From Fibrobacter sp. UWB5 (GTDB lineage: Bacteria; Fibrobacterota; Fibrobacteria; Fibrobacterales; Fibrobacteraceae), in contig NZ_MWQH01000007.1 in assembly GCF_002210295.1 (NCBI RefSeq), positions 100,390 through 164,389 on the forward strand: DNA of 64,000 bases, read 5' to 3'. This document shows positions 50,500 through 58,824 of the stretch, one piece after another. Numbering within the stretch: position 1 is the stretch's first letter; each line of letters begins with the position of its first letter. Both the position numbers and the translations under genes were made by a program. Below the pieces are notes generated by a model that ran no database searches, had not been told where the DNA came from, and saw only the letters and a list, made by a program, of their open reading frames with translations.

Positions 50500-53184
50500 A
50501 TGTTTGGAATCAATACAAAAAAAATCGCTTGCGTTACCCTTGCTGTGGTAGGAGGTCTCGTCACTCAAGGGTATTCGCAAGACGTTCTTTATCCTGATAT
50601 GTTCGCGTTGAACGAAGTTCAACTGCTTGACGGTCCGTTAAAAGAACGCCAAGACTTGAACGTAGAAACCCTGCTGAGTTACGACGTGGACCGCCTTCTG
50701 GCGCCGTTCTACGAAGAAGCGGGCATGCGGCCGAAAGCATCCAAGTTCCCGAACTGGGCTGGTTTGGACGGGCATGTGCTCGGGCATTACCTGAGTGCAC
50801 TTGCGATGCATTACGCTGACAATGACGACATTCGGGTTAAAGAACGGTTGGAATATGTCTTGAAGGAACTCAAGACGATTCAGGACCAGAATTCCAAGGA
50901 CAATAACTTCAAGGGTTACATCAGTGGCGTTCCGAACGGTAAAAAGATGTGGCTCAGCATGAAGAGCGGCAATGCTGGCGCGCAGAATGGCTATTGGGTG
51001 CCGTGGTACAACATCCACAAGCTTTATGCGGGTCTGCGTGACGCCTATATTTATGCGGGTTATGAGCAGGCAAAGACGATGTTCTTGGCGCTTTGCGACT
51101 GGGGTATTACCATTACGAATGGCCTGAATGATTCCAAAATGCAGCAGATGCTCGGTACGGAACACGGCGGCATGCCCGAAGTCTATGCCGACGCTTACAA
51201 GCTCACGAAAGACGAAAAGTATTTGAATGCAGCAAAGAAGTGGTCGCACCAGTGGCTTTTGAATCCGATGTCGCAAGGCAATGACAACTTGACGAACGTG
51301 CATGCGAATACACAGGTGCCGAAAGTCGTCGGTTTTGCGCGAATTGCGGAACTCTCTGGCGATGAAAAGTACAAGAAAGGTTCCGATTTCTTCTGGCAGA
51401 CGGTTGTGAACAAGCGCAGTATCGCTATTGGCGGTAACAGCATTTCGGAACATTTCCCTTCTTTCGACAACCATAAAAAATATGTGGAAGAACGCGAAGG
51501 ACCGGAATCTTGCAACACCTACAACATGCTCAAGCTCACGGAACGCCTGTTCAATATGGACCATAGCGCCAAGCAGGCGGATTTCTATGAACGCGCGCTC
51601 TTTAACCATATTTTATCCACAATACATCCAAAACATGGCGGGTACGTGTACTTCACTCCTGCACGTCCCCGCCATTACCGCGTGTATTCCAAGGTGAATG
51701 CGGCCATGTGGTGTTGCGTGGGTTCGGGCATGGAAAACCCGGCCAAGTACAACCAGTTTATTTACACCAAAGACGGCGACAAACTTTACGTGAATCTCTT
51801 TGCTGCATCCATTTTGAATTGGAAGGCGAAGAACGTGCAAATCAAGCAAGAGACCGCATTCCCGAAGGGTGAAAGTTCCAAGTTCACCGTTACCGGCTCC
51901 GGCTCTTTCGATATGCAGATTCGTCACCCGTACTGGGTCAAGGAAGGCGAATTCAAGGTGATCGTGAACGGCGATACCGTGGTGAAAAAGTCTGACCCGT
52001 CGAGCTACGTGTCGGCCGGAAAATCCTGGAAGACTGGCGATGTGATCGAAGTGCTTTACCCGATGTACACGCATGTCGAAGAATTGCCCAACGTGTCGGA
52101 CTACGTGGCGCTTTTGCATGGCCCGATCGTGCTTTCTGCAAAAACGGGAACCGCAAACCTGAACGGCCTCGTGGCCGATGACGGTCGCTGGAGCCATATT
52201 GCCTCGGGTGCGCTGGAATCCCTCGATCAAGCTCCCATGCTCGCAAGCAAAAAGGAGGATATCCCCTCGAAGTTGGAACCTGTAAAGGGCGAACCGCTGC
52301 ACTTTAAGGCTCCGTACCTGTTTGCAAACAAGAAAGACGGTAGCTTGCTTCTGGAACCCTTCTACGAGGTGCATGACGCCCGCTACATGATGTATTGGAT
52401 GGTGCTTACGGACCCCTCGATTCTGGAACGTCTGAAAAAGGAACAGGAAGAAGCCTTGGCACTCGACGAAAAGACGGTCGATAAGGTGGCTCCTGGTGAG
52501 CAGCAGCCCGAAGTGGATCACCAGATGAAAACCGAAAATACGACCTCCGGCACGGCAAACGGTGAATTCTACCGTGACGCAGGCAAGTGCAATGCGGGCG
52601 ACGGCGGCATGATCAGCTACGTGCTCGAAACCAATAGCGAAGATTCCTTGAGCCTTATGGTTCGCTATTGGGGCAACGAAGGCTGCTCCCGTACTTTTGA
52701 TATCATGATCGACGGCGAAAAGCTCACGACCGAAAGCATCGAGGGCAAGTGGAACAAGAAGGAATTCGTAAACGAAGTCTATGCGATTCCCGATGCCATG
52801 GTCAAGGGCAAAAAGGAAATCCGCGTGACGTTCCAAGCGGGTGCCGGCAACATGGTGGGTGGCCTCTACGGTGTGCGCCTGCTGCGCAACAAGCCCAAGC
52901 CGGAACCCCCGCAGAATGTGGTGGCCAAGATCAAGTCTTCGCTCAATTTGAAGGCCCGCGTTTACGGCGGAGAATTGCAGATTGATGCCGGTACGGCGCT
53001 TTCGCAGGGCTATACCGCCAGAATTTTCAGCATGAACGGTCGCTTGGTAAAGTCGCAGGCGCTTGCGGCGGGGCAATCCAGCTTCAGCATCGGCCTTGGC
53101 GACATGCAAAACGGCATGTACATTTTGAAGATCCAGCGCGAAGGCTTTAGCTACGGTACGACGATTTTCAGAAAAAACCGATAA
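50500..53184 (+). CDS. Secreted GH127 beta-L-arabinofuranosidase-type protein
   Basis: An 894-residue exported enzyme of the DUF1680/GH127 family, which cleaves beta-L-arabinofuranosides. Signal peptide ends near GYSQD. The (alpha/alpha)6 barrel holds the zinc Glu/Cys motif PESCNTYNMLKLTERLF and the catalytic Cys pair in AMWCCVGSGMEN. A beta-domain with MKTENTTSGTANGEFYRD follows near 670-800. The C-terminus (RIFSMNGRLVKSQALA...GMYILKIQREG) resembles a type IX secretion sorting domain, unlike the CBM6 enzymes' tails. There is no CBM6. Confidence 0.88.
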   Translation: MFGINTKKIACVTLAVVGGLVTQGYSQDVLYPDMFALNEVQLLDGPLKERQDLNVETLLSYDVDRLLAPFYEEAGMRPKASKFPNWAGLDGHVLGHYLSALAMHYADNDDIRVKERLEYVLKELKTIQDQNSKDNNFKGYISGVPNGKKMWLSMKSGNAGAQNGYWVPWYNIHKLYAGLRDAYIYAGYEQAKTMFLALCDWGITITNGLNDSKMQQMLGTEHGGMPEVYADAYKLTKDEKYLNAAKKWSHQWLLNPMSQGNDNLTNVHANTQVPKVVGFARIAELSGDEKYKKGSDFFWQTVVNKRSIAIGGNSISEHFPSFDNHKKYVEEREGPESCNTYNMLKLTERLFNMDHSAKQADFYERALFNHILSTIHPKHGGYVYFTPARPRHYRVYSKVNAAMWCCVGSGMENPAKYNQFIYTKDGDKLYVNLFAASILNWKAKNVQIKQETAFPKGESSKFTVTGSGSFDMQIRHPYWVKEGEFKVIVNGDTVVKKSDPSSYVSAGKSWKTGDVIEVLYPMYTHVEELPNVSDYVALLHGPIVLSAKTGTANLNGLVADDGRWSHIASGALESLDQAPMLASKKEDIPSKLEPVKGEPLHFKAPYLFANKKDGSLLLEPFYEVHDARYMMYWMVLTDPSILERLKKEQEEALALDEKTVDKVAPGEQQPEVDHQMKTENTTSGTANGEFYRDAGKCNAGDGGMISYVLETNSEDSLSLMVRYWGNEGCSRTFDIMIDGEKLTTESIEGKWNKKEFVNEVYAIPDAMVKGKKEIRVTFQAGAGNMVGGLYGVRLLRNKPKPEPPQNVVAKIKSSLNLKARVYGGELQIDAGTALSQGYTARIFSMNGRLVKSQALAAGQSSFSIGLGDMQNGMYILKIQREGFSYGTTIFRKNR

Positions 53185-53187
53185 AAA

Positions 53188-53323
53188 TGAGAACATTTCG
53201 CAGAATTTGAGAACATGAATTCTGCGAAATGCTTAGTTTTGTGCTTAAATCTGTTAAATTTTAGTTAATTTAGGATATTTTGCTAATATAGAACTATATT
53301 TACCATATAAAATTTGAGAACGT
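53188..53323 (+). repeat. Three TGAGAAC(A/G)T repeats
   Basis: TGAGAACAT at 53188 and 53208, and TGAGAACGT at 53315, in the gap before the fibro-slime gene. The middle copy lies in the loop of the 53194-53231 dyad. Confidence 0.4.
53194..53231. promoter_or_regulatory. Long inverted repeat before the fibro-slime gene
   Basis: CATTTCGCAGAATT and AATTCTGCGAAATG form a perfect 14-bp dyad around a 10-nt spacer. Its edge is 45 nt before TATTTT at 53276, the same place the palindrome occupies in other promoters. No T tract follows, so it is more likely an operator than a terminator. Confidence 0.5.
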
Positions 53324-53348
53324 TTTAAAAGTTCTCCGGGATGGATAT

Positions 53349-56300
53349 ATGGTAAATTGGGTGAATAAGTTCAAAATGGCGGCCTTGGCCGCCGCTTTGG
53401 GTACAGGCGTTGCCTCGGCAGAAAAGACGGTGGTGTTTTTTACGCCGTGGTCGAATACCAATGCGGTCTTGTTCATGAACGGCGATTCCGTGGCGACAAT
53501 GACTGCGTTAGACAATTACTGCGGTTGGTTCAAGGCGACCGTCGACGCACCCGAAAAGAACTTCAACGTTTACTTTAAGCAGACCGTTGGCCTGAATTAC
53601 GTGGGCGCCGAAGGCATGGTGACCGAAGAACCCATGACCGCGGGCGAAATTTCGCTCGATTCCGTGGCCGCGCTTTCGGACACCATTTGGGTGCAGGGTT
53701 ACAAGACCGACGTTCCGGCGCAGTTTTCGAGCTACCCTGGCGTACTTGGCGATTGTCCGCTCAAGAAAATTCCCGTGACCGTTTACGACTGGCTGCACGG
53801 TACCAAAGGCGACGGCAACGGCAGCGGCAAAAATGGTGACCCCGCAAACGGAGTCAGTGCCGACTTTGGTTCGGGCGGATGTTCCGGCAAAGACAAGGCT
53901 GTCACAGGCATGGTCGAATACAATCTCGGCGAAAACGGAGTCCCCGTGCGCGCAGACCCGTTCCCCGAAAAATGCAAGATTACGGAACATCTCGACAGTT
54001 GGTTTTTGCCCGAAGTCATTGCCAAAGACGACGAAGGCAACGAATACACCAACATGACTTGCCGCGACCTTTATGTGTCCATGGACGACGAAGGATTCTG
54101 GCTTGCTGAAGTTTCCAAAGACCAGATTTCTAAAGGCAACGAGGCTAATTCAGATGGCATGTTCCTGCTGGACGATTTTGAATTTCTCGACGAAGCGAAG
54201 ACGGTTCCGAACCCTTATTACGACCAACTGAAGGGAACAAAAATCGGAAAGCATAACTTCGGCTATGCCGCAAAAATCCAGGCGACGTTTGAATACGTTC
54301 CGGGGCAGTATTTTGATTTTTACGGTGACGACGATGTGTGGGTGTTTATCGACCACCGCCTGGCGGTAGACATTGGCGGGCAGCACGGTCAGGTAGCGGG
54401 CGCTGTGGATCTCGATACCATCGGGCAGAATACGGGTGACAAACTTGTTCCCGGCAAAATCTACGACTTCCATATTTTCTATGTGGAACGCCATACGGGC
54501 TCTTCGAATTTCCGCATGCGTACCTCGATCGATTTGCAGGTCGATGCGTCAATCTTCTTGTCGTCGGACAATCGTGACGGCGGCACCACTTACGAAGTCT
54601 GGCAGATCAACAAGAAAAACAAACTTTCTTGCAACTTTGATGCAAATTCTACCGAGCTCGATACGACCGGTGGCGTGTCTACCTTCAAGCTTACGGGCGG
54701 AAATCTCGCAGGGCCAGAAATTCTGGGCATTGGCACCCATTACGAAGGTATCAAGATTACGAGCGATTCTACGTTCTCCATTGACTCTGCGGCGATTGTT
54801 TCTAGCTTTGCGCTTGTCCCCGGCCATTACTTTTTAGAGATCACGCTCAAGGCGGACCCGAGTCAAATGGTGAAGGTCGAAATTACGGTGCCCTCGTACT
54901 CTGTGCCGAGTGTCGCGTTTGCAAAAGAAGACTGGACGATTCTCGGTAAAGAGGTTTCGGGCGACACCGCCCAAATTGGCCCCTGGGCGTATGCGACTTA
55001 CCAGGTGAACATTACCTTCTTTGAAGAATGGGCGAAGGTCAACAATTACAACCGCAAGATCAACCTTTCTTTCTCGAACCCGGATATCGATATTTTAGAT
55101 ACGGTGGGCGGCAAGAAAATCAATGTCGTGACTCTCGATGAAAACGGTCGCGCCACGTTCTACGTACATGCGAATTCCCCTGTGTCGGGCGTGAACCTTA
55201 CGGCCAAGGGCGCTGCAGCGGGTGTTTCGTTGTGGAGTAACTTGAAATTTGCCGAACCGCCTGCACCCCGTGTAGAACGCGCCATTGTGGTAGATAGAAA
55301 CGGTGACGGTCGTGCGGATAGTTTGTATGTGCATTTCGAGCGCTCTATCATGGGCAATAGCCGACTTGATTCAATCCAGTTTACTTTTGGCGAATCGTTC
55401 TTGCCGACATCGAAATTCAAGTTGATAAACGAAACCGATATCGCGATTACGGCCGAAGACATGACCGGCGAAGGTTGCAGCAAGAGCGTTTGCGGCTTTG
55501 GCAGCAGGCAATTTACGGGCGATGCGTCCGGTGTTTACACAGGGACTTTGAACAATTGGTTCACCTACGAAAACGAAGGCGAAGTAAGCAACTTCTACAT
55601 CGAAAATGAACCGGTAAGCGATGGCATTGGCCCCATTATTCTTGCGGCTTCGAAAACCGAAAGCAAAGACGGAAGCAGAATCTTGAACATTACCTTTAGC
55701 GAAGCGATTACAGATGAATCGAGGGCGGCCTTTGCCGAGATGTTTGAATTCACCTGCATACGTTCGGGCTCGAATCAGGTACCCGAAAAGCCTGTATTGC
55801 AGAGCGGTTTGGGCGCGCAAATGATGCTGGTTTATGCCGTAAGCGAAATGGATGCGGTACTCCCGAATGCCGGGGACATGATCCGCTTTGCACCTCGCGG
55901 CTCTGCTCGTGATTTGGTCGGCAATGCGCCACATGCCGAAAACCCGTGGGTCGTAATTACCGGAAACCAGGACCTCGGCGTAGAAAATCCGGGCGTTGTC
56001 GCTCTCGGCGAAGACCCTTATGACATCATCAAGAATAATTCCGTAACGCAGCCGAAACTCATAACGGGCACAACGCAGACTGCCCAGCAGATTGCGGATT
56101 CCCTGGGCGTGCAAGGGTCGCTTCTTGATTTCGATATCGCGAAAATCATGGTGGAGCAAACGAAAAATGCGGTCGATGCTCTTGAAATCTTTATCAAGTC
56201 GCGCATCGGGAGCGAAACCGATTACGACACGACTATTACGAGCATTAGCGAACAAGAAGCGCTTGCGCAATTGTTCAACGATATCCGCGTGAATCTGTTA

Positions 56301-56939
56301 GACACGTCGTACGGATTTAGCGAACAGACCATCAATGGAATCTTGGACGGCTCCATTACCGAAGAAAACTACAAGAACTTTGTGGGCGAACAGGAACTTG
56401 GCGTGATTGCGACCATGATCGAAGCCAATATCGATGCAAGCCGCGACACGACCATTACCATAGGCGGGGTTACGACAGTAACTCAGGGCGACATGTTCGA
56501 ATTGATCCGTAGCGGAAAACTGGATGCCGAACTTGCCGAGGCGGGGGTGAGCGAAAAACTAGTCGAGGCAATCAAGCGGGGCGATGTGACCGAATACAAC
56601 CTCGAAGAATACCGCAGCGGCGAAAAGACGGTTGTGGCCGACAATGCAGTGGAACTTTACTACCGCACGCATTATTTTAGCCAATTTGGCCAGTATGTGG
56701 GCGGAACGTCGGGTTCCATCAAGTGTTCTGACAAAGAAGTGTACGGCGACGAAGGCTGCCTCAAAAACAAGGGGAAAGTGTTCCTGGCCTGGAACATGCG
56801 CTCCAAAAACGGGCGTTTGGTGGGTACAGGCGTCTATATTGCGCGTCTCGAAGTCAAAATTGTGGTAGACGGCAAGAATACGGTGCACCGCACGCACGAT
56901 TACCTATGGGGCGTACGCCGCGGAAAATCGGGATTTTAG
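53349..56939 (+). CDS. Fibro-slime domain surface protein
   Basis: A 1196-residue exported protein. Signal peptide ends near VASAE. A fibro-slime/PA14-like domain covers about 120-400, with the motif DDDVWVFIDHRLAVDIGGQH near residue 324 and VYDWLHG earlier. The family is linked to adhesion of Fibrobacter to plant fibre. Later a calcium-loop-like DRNGDGRADSL occurs near 645, then bacterial-Ig-like and helical repeats (SIGSETDYD-type region at 930-1070) and a GTGVYIARLEV end. Its role in the hemicellulase locus may be substrate attachment. Start ATG 53349; SD unclear. Confidence 0.85.
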   Translation: MVNWVNKFKMAALAAALGTGVASAEKTVVFFTPWSNTNAVLFMNGDSVATMTALDNYCGWFKATVDAPEKNFNVYFKQTVGLNYVGAEGMVTEEPMTAGEISLDSVAALSDTIWVQGYKTDVPAQFSSYPGVLGDCPLKKIPVTVYDWLHGTKGDGNGSGKNGDPANGVSADFGSGGCSGKDKAVTGMVEYNLGENGVPVRADPFPEKCKITEHLDSWFLPEVIAKDDEGNEYTNMTCRDLYVSMDDEGFWLAEVSKDQISKGNEANSDGMFLLDDFEFLDEAKTVPNPYYDQLKGTKIGKHNFGYAAKIQATFEYVPGQYFDFYGDDDVWVFIDHRLAVDIGGQHGQVAGAVDLDTIGQNTGDKLVPGKIYDFHIFYVERHTGSSNFRMRTSIDLQVDASIFLSSDNRDGGTTYEVWQINKKNKLSCNFDANSTELDTTGGVSTFKLTGGNLAGPEILGIGTHYEGIKITSDSTFSIDSAAIVSSFALVPGHYFLEITLKADPSQMVKVEITVPSYSVPSVAFAKEDWTILGKEVSGDTAQIGPWAYATYQVNITFFEEWAKVNNYNRKINLSFSNPDIDILDTVGGKKINVVTLDENGRATFYVHANSPVSGVNLTAKGAAAGVSLWSNLKFAEPPAPRVERAIVVDRNGDGRADSLYVHFERSIMGNSRLDSIQFTFGESFLPTSKFKLINETDIAITAEDMTGEGCSKSVCGFGSRQFTGDASGVYTGTLNNWFTYENEGEVSNFYIENEPVSDGIGPIILAASKTESKDGSRILNITFSEAITDESRAAFAEMFEFTCIRSGSNQVPEKPVLQSGLGAQMMLVYAVSEMDAVLPNAGDMIRFAPRGSARDLVGNAPHAENPWVVITGNQDLGVENPGVVALGEDPYDIIKNNSVTQPKLITGTTQTAQQIADSLGVQGSLLDFDIAKIMVEQTKNAVDALEIFIKSRIGSETDYDTTITSISEQEALAQLFNDIRVNLLDTSYGFSEQTINGILDGSITEENYKNFVGEQELGVIATMIEANIDASRDTTITIGGVTTVTQGDMFELIRSGKLDAELAEAGVSEKLVEAIKRGDVTEYNLEEYRSGEKTVVADNAVELYYRTHYFSQFGQYVGGTSGSIKCSDKEVYGDEGCLKNKGKVFLAWNMRSKNGRLVGTGVYIARLEVKIVVDGKNTVHRTHDYLWGVRRGKSGF

Positions 56940-56949
56940 CCCCCCCCCA

Positions 56950-56964
56950 TTGACATTATGTCAA
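56950..56964 (+). promoter_or_regulatory. Hemicellulase palindrome, GH5 promoter
   Basis: TTGAC-ATTAT-GTCAA, extended to ATTGAC/GTCAAT. 43 nt before TAATTT at 57007. Confidence 0.75.
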
Positions 56965-56965
56965 T

Positions 56966-56994
56966 AGAATCTCCTTTTAGGGGGTTCTTTTTTT
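56966..56994 (+). terminator. Hairpin with T tract between palindrome and -10 box, GH5 promoter
   Basis: AGAATCTCC/GGGGGTTCT stem with TTTTA loop and seven T. It probably terminates the fibro-slime transcript. Confidence 0.75.
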
Positions 56995-57054
56995 GTGCCC
57001 AAAAGGTAATTTATAATCAGGTTGTTTGAAAAGGTGGAAAAGGAAGGTGTTCTT

Positions 57055-58716
57055 ATGAAGTTTGGTTTTAAGGTCAGGCGTGCCGCCTGCATCGTTTTGG
57101 CGGCTACAGCTATTTCGACAGTGAATTCTTTCGCTGTCACAAGTCAGTTCCGCGGTGTGAACTGGGCAGATAAACGCGATAATTTCGTGTCAGACGTGCT
57201 GGTGCTTTCGGGCATGAGCCTGTCGGACAATTACCAGTCGGCATCTGTGGTGGCAGACCGCGTTATCGGGCAGTTCCAGGAGCTTTTCGGCACCAACAGC
57301 GTGCGAATTCCGGTGAACGAACCCACGATTCTCAAGTTCTGGGATACCTACACGGGCGTTATCGACATGGGTCTTTCCAAGGGCCGTATCGTGATGGGTT
57401 ACTGGGGCCCCGCACAGCCTTCGGGCCCGAAAAATATGAATGATTGGTGGAGCATGTGGGCAAAAATCGTCGAAAAATACGGCGATCACCCGAATGCCTA
57501 TTTTGAAATTTTCAACGAACCGCACATGTACAGCAAAACGGAACTGCGCGACCTTTACGCCCAGTGGCTGAGCAAGTTCCCGAATGTGCCGCGCGACCAT
57601 ATTCTGCTTGACGGTTCTGGCCTTGCCTGGAATGTGCCCGACATTGCCGACGACCCGCGCTTCGAAGGTTGCCTTTTCGCGGTGCACGAATACACGTTCT
57701 GGAACATGAGCATTACCACCGAACAGGGCTGGAAAAACAGCTTCAAGGGCAAGGTGGGCAAGTACATTGACCGCACCGTGTGTACAGAATGGGGTGGCGC
57801 CATGAGCCCTGGTGACAAGGCGGGCGTGCATTACGACTACATGGACTATAATTCTACTCCGACCAACTACTTTATGGCCTACATTCGCGGCATGTCCGAT
57901 CAATTGCGCGAATGGGAAATGGGTAGCTTCTACTGGCCGGGACTCCGCGATGGTGACTGGTATAGTATGACCAAGCGCAGCGGCGAAGGGGCGAATATCA
58001 AGCTCCAAATCGTGAACCAGTCGGGCGTAGACCGCATGAAAATGGCCTGGGCCGACACTGTCGAAACGAACCCGCCAGAACGCAAGGCATACGGTGACAA
58101 GGTTGCCGAAATTCCGGGAAAAATCGAGGCCGAAAATTACGACGAAGGCGGAAACCGCTTCAGTTTCTACGACAAGGATGCCACTAACAAGGGCGAAACT
58201 TATCGCGAAGACGCTGTGGATGTCGTTACCCTGGATGGCGCGACTTGCAATGGTGACGCTTGCAAGGGTTACGCGATTGGTTACACCGAAGCGGGCGAGT
58301 GGCTTGAATACAGCGTGAAAGTCGCTGCCGATGGTAAGTACGGCGTTCGCGCGAATGTGGCGACTGCTTCCGAAACTTCAAAAATCCAGCTGCTTGTCGA
58401 CGGCAAGGTGCTTCTTGATACTATCACGATCGACAAGGTCGACACGACCTGGAATGTATACAAACAAGTTGATCTCGGAGCTGCTAACCTTACTGCTGGC
58501 GAACACATTCTAAGGCTTGTCATTGCTGGCAGCTATGTGAATGTAGACTGGCTCCAGTTCTGCGAAAAAGAAACTTGCGAAGACAAAACAGGAATCCGTG
58601 CCATCGCTCCGGCGGCGGTTTCTAAGGCGGCTCCGCGCCTGCGCAAACAAGGCGGCAAGCTCTTTGTCGAAAAGAACGGAATGCGCTTTGACTTGACCGG
58701 ACACCGCATCAAATAA
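57055..58716 (+). CDS. Secreted GH5 endoglycanase-type enzyme with CBM6
   Basis: A 553-residue exported enzyme. Signal peptide ends near NSFAV. The GH5 barrel has acid/base Glu in YFEIFNEPHMY and nucleophile Glu in VCTEWGGAMS. A CBM6 follows from about 345 (PGKIEAENYDEGGN), then the short tail LRKQGGKLFVEKNGMRFDL then TGHRIK shared with GH27. Substrate (cellulose, mannan or xyloglucan) is not clear from sequence. Start ATG 57055 has SD AAAAGGAAGG; an upstream in-frame start lacks a signal peptide. Confidence 0.88.
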   Translation: MKFGFKVRRAACIVLAATAISTVNSFAVTSQFRGVNWADKRDNFVSDVLVLSGMSLSDNYQSASVVADRVIGQFQELFGTNSVRIPVNEPTILKFWDTYTGVIDMGLSKGRIVMGYWGPAQPSGPKNMNDWWSMWAKIVEKYGDHPNAYFEIFNEPHMYSKTELRDLYAQWLSKFPNVPRDHILLDGSGLAWNVPDIADDPRFEGCLFAVHEYTFWNMSITTEQGWKNSFKGKVGKYIDRTVCTEWGGAMSPGDKAGVHYDYMDYNSTPTNYFMAYIRGMSDQLREWEMGSFYWPGLRDGDWYSMTKRSGEGANIKLQIVNQSGVDRMKMAWADTVETNPPERKAYGDKVAEIPGKIEAENYDEGGNRFSFYDKDATNKGETYREDAVDVVTLDGATCNGDACKGYAIGYTEAGEWLEYSVKVAADGKYGVRANVATASETSKIQLLVDGKVLLDTITIDKVDTTWNVYKQVDLGAANLTAGEHILRLVIAGSYVNVDWLQFCEKETCEDKTGIRAIAPAAVSKAAPRLRKQGGKLFVEKNGMRFDLTGHRIK

Positions 58717-58727
58717 GTGTTTCGGCA

Positions 58728-58742
58728 TTGACAACTTGTCAA
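58728..58742 (+). promoter_or_regulatory. Hemicellulase palindrome, GH141-like promoter
   Basis: TTGAC-AACTT-GTCAA, extended to ATTGAC/GTCAAT. 44 nt before TATTTT at 58786. Confidence 0.75.
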
Positions 58743-58744
58743 TG

Positions 58745-58773
58745 AGAACTCCCGAAAAGGGAGTTCTTTTTTT
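58745..58773 (+). terminator. Hairpin with T tract, GH5 terminator within the next promoter
   Basis: AGAACTCCC-GAAAA-GGGAGTTCT followed by T run; strongest stem of this set. Confidence 0.85.
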
Positions 58774-58824
58774 GACTGCAAAAGGTATTTTTTTTACTGG
58801 TGTGGATTTTTCGTGAGGTTTCTT

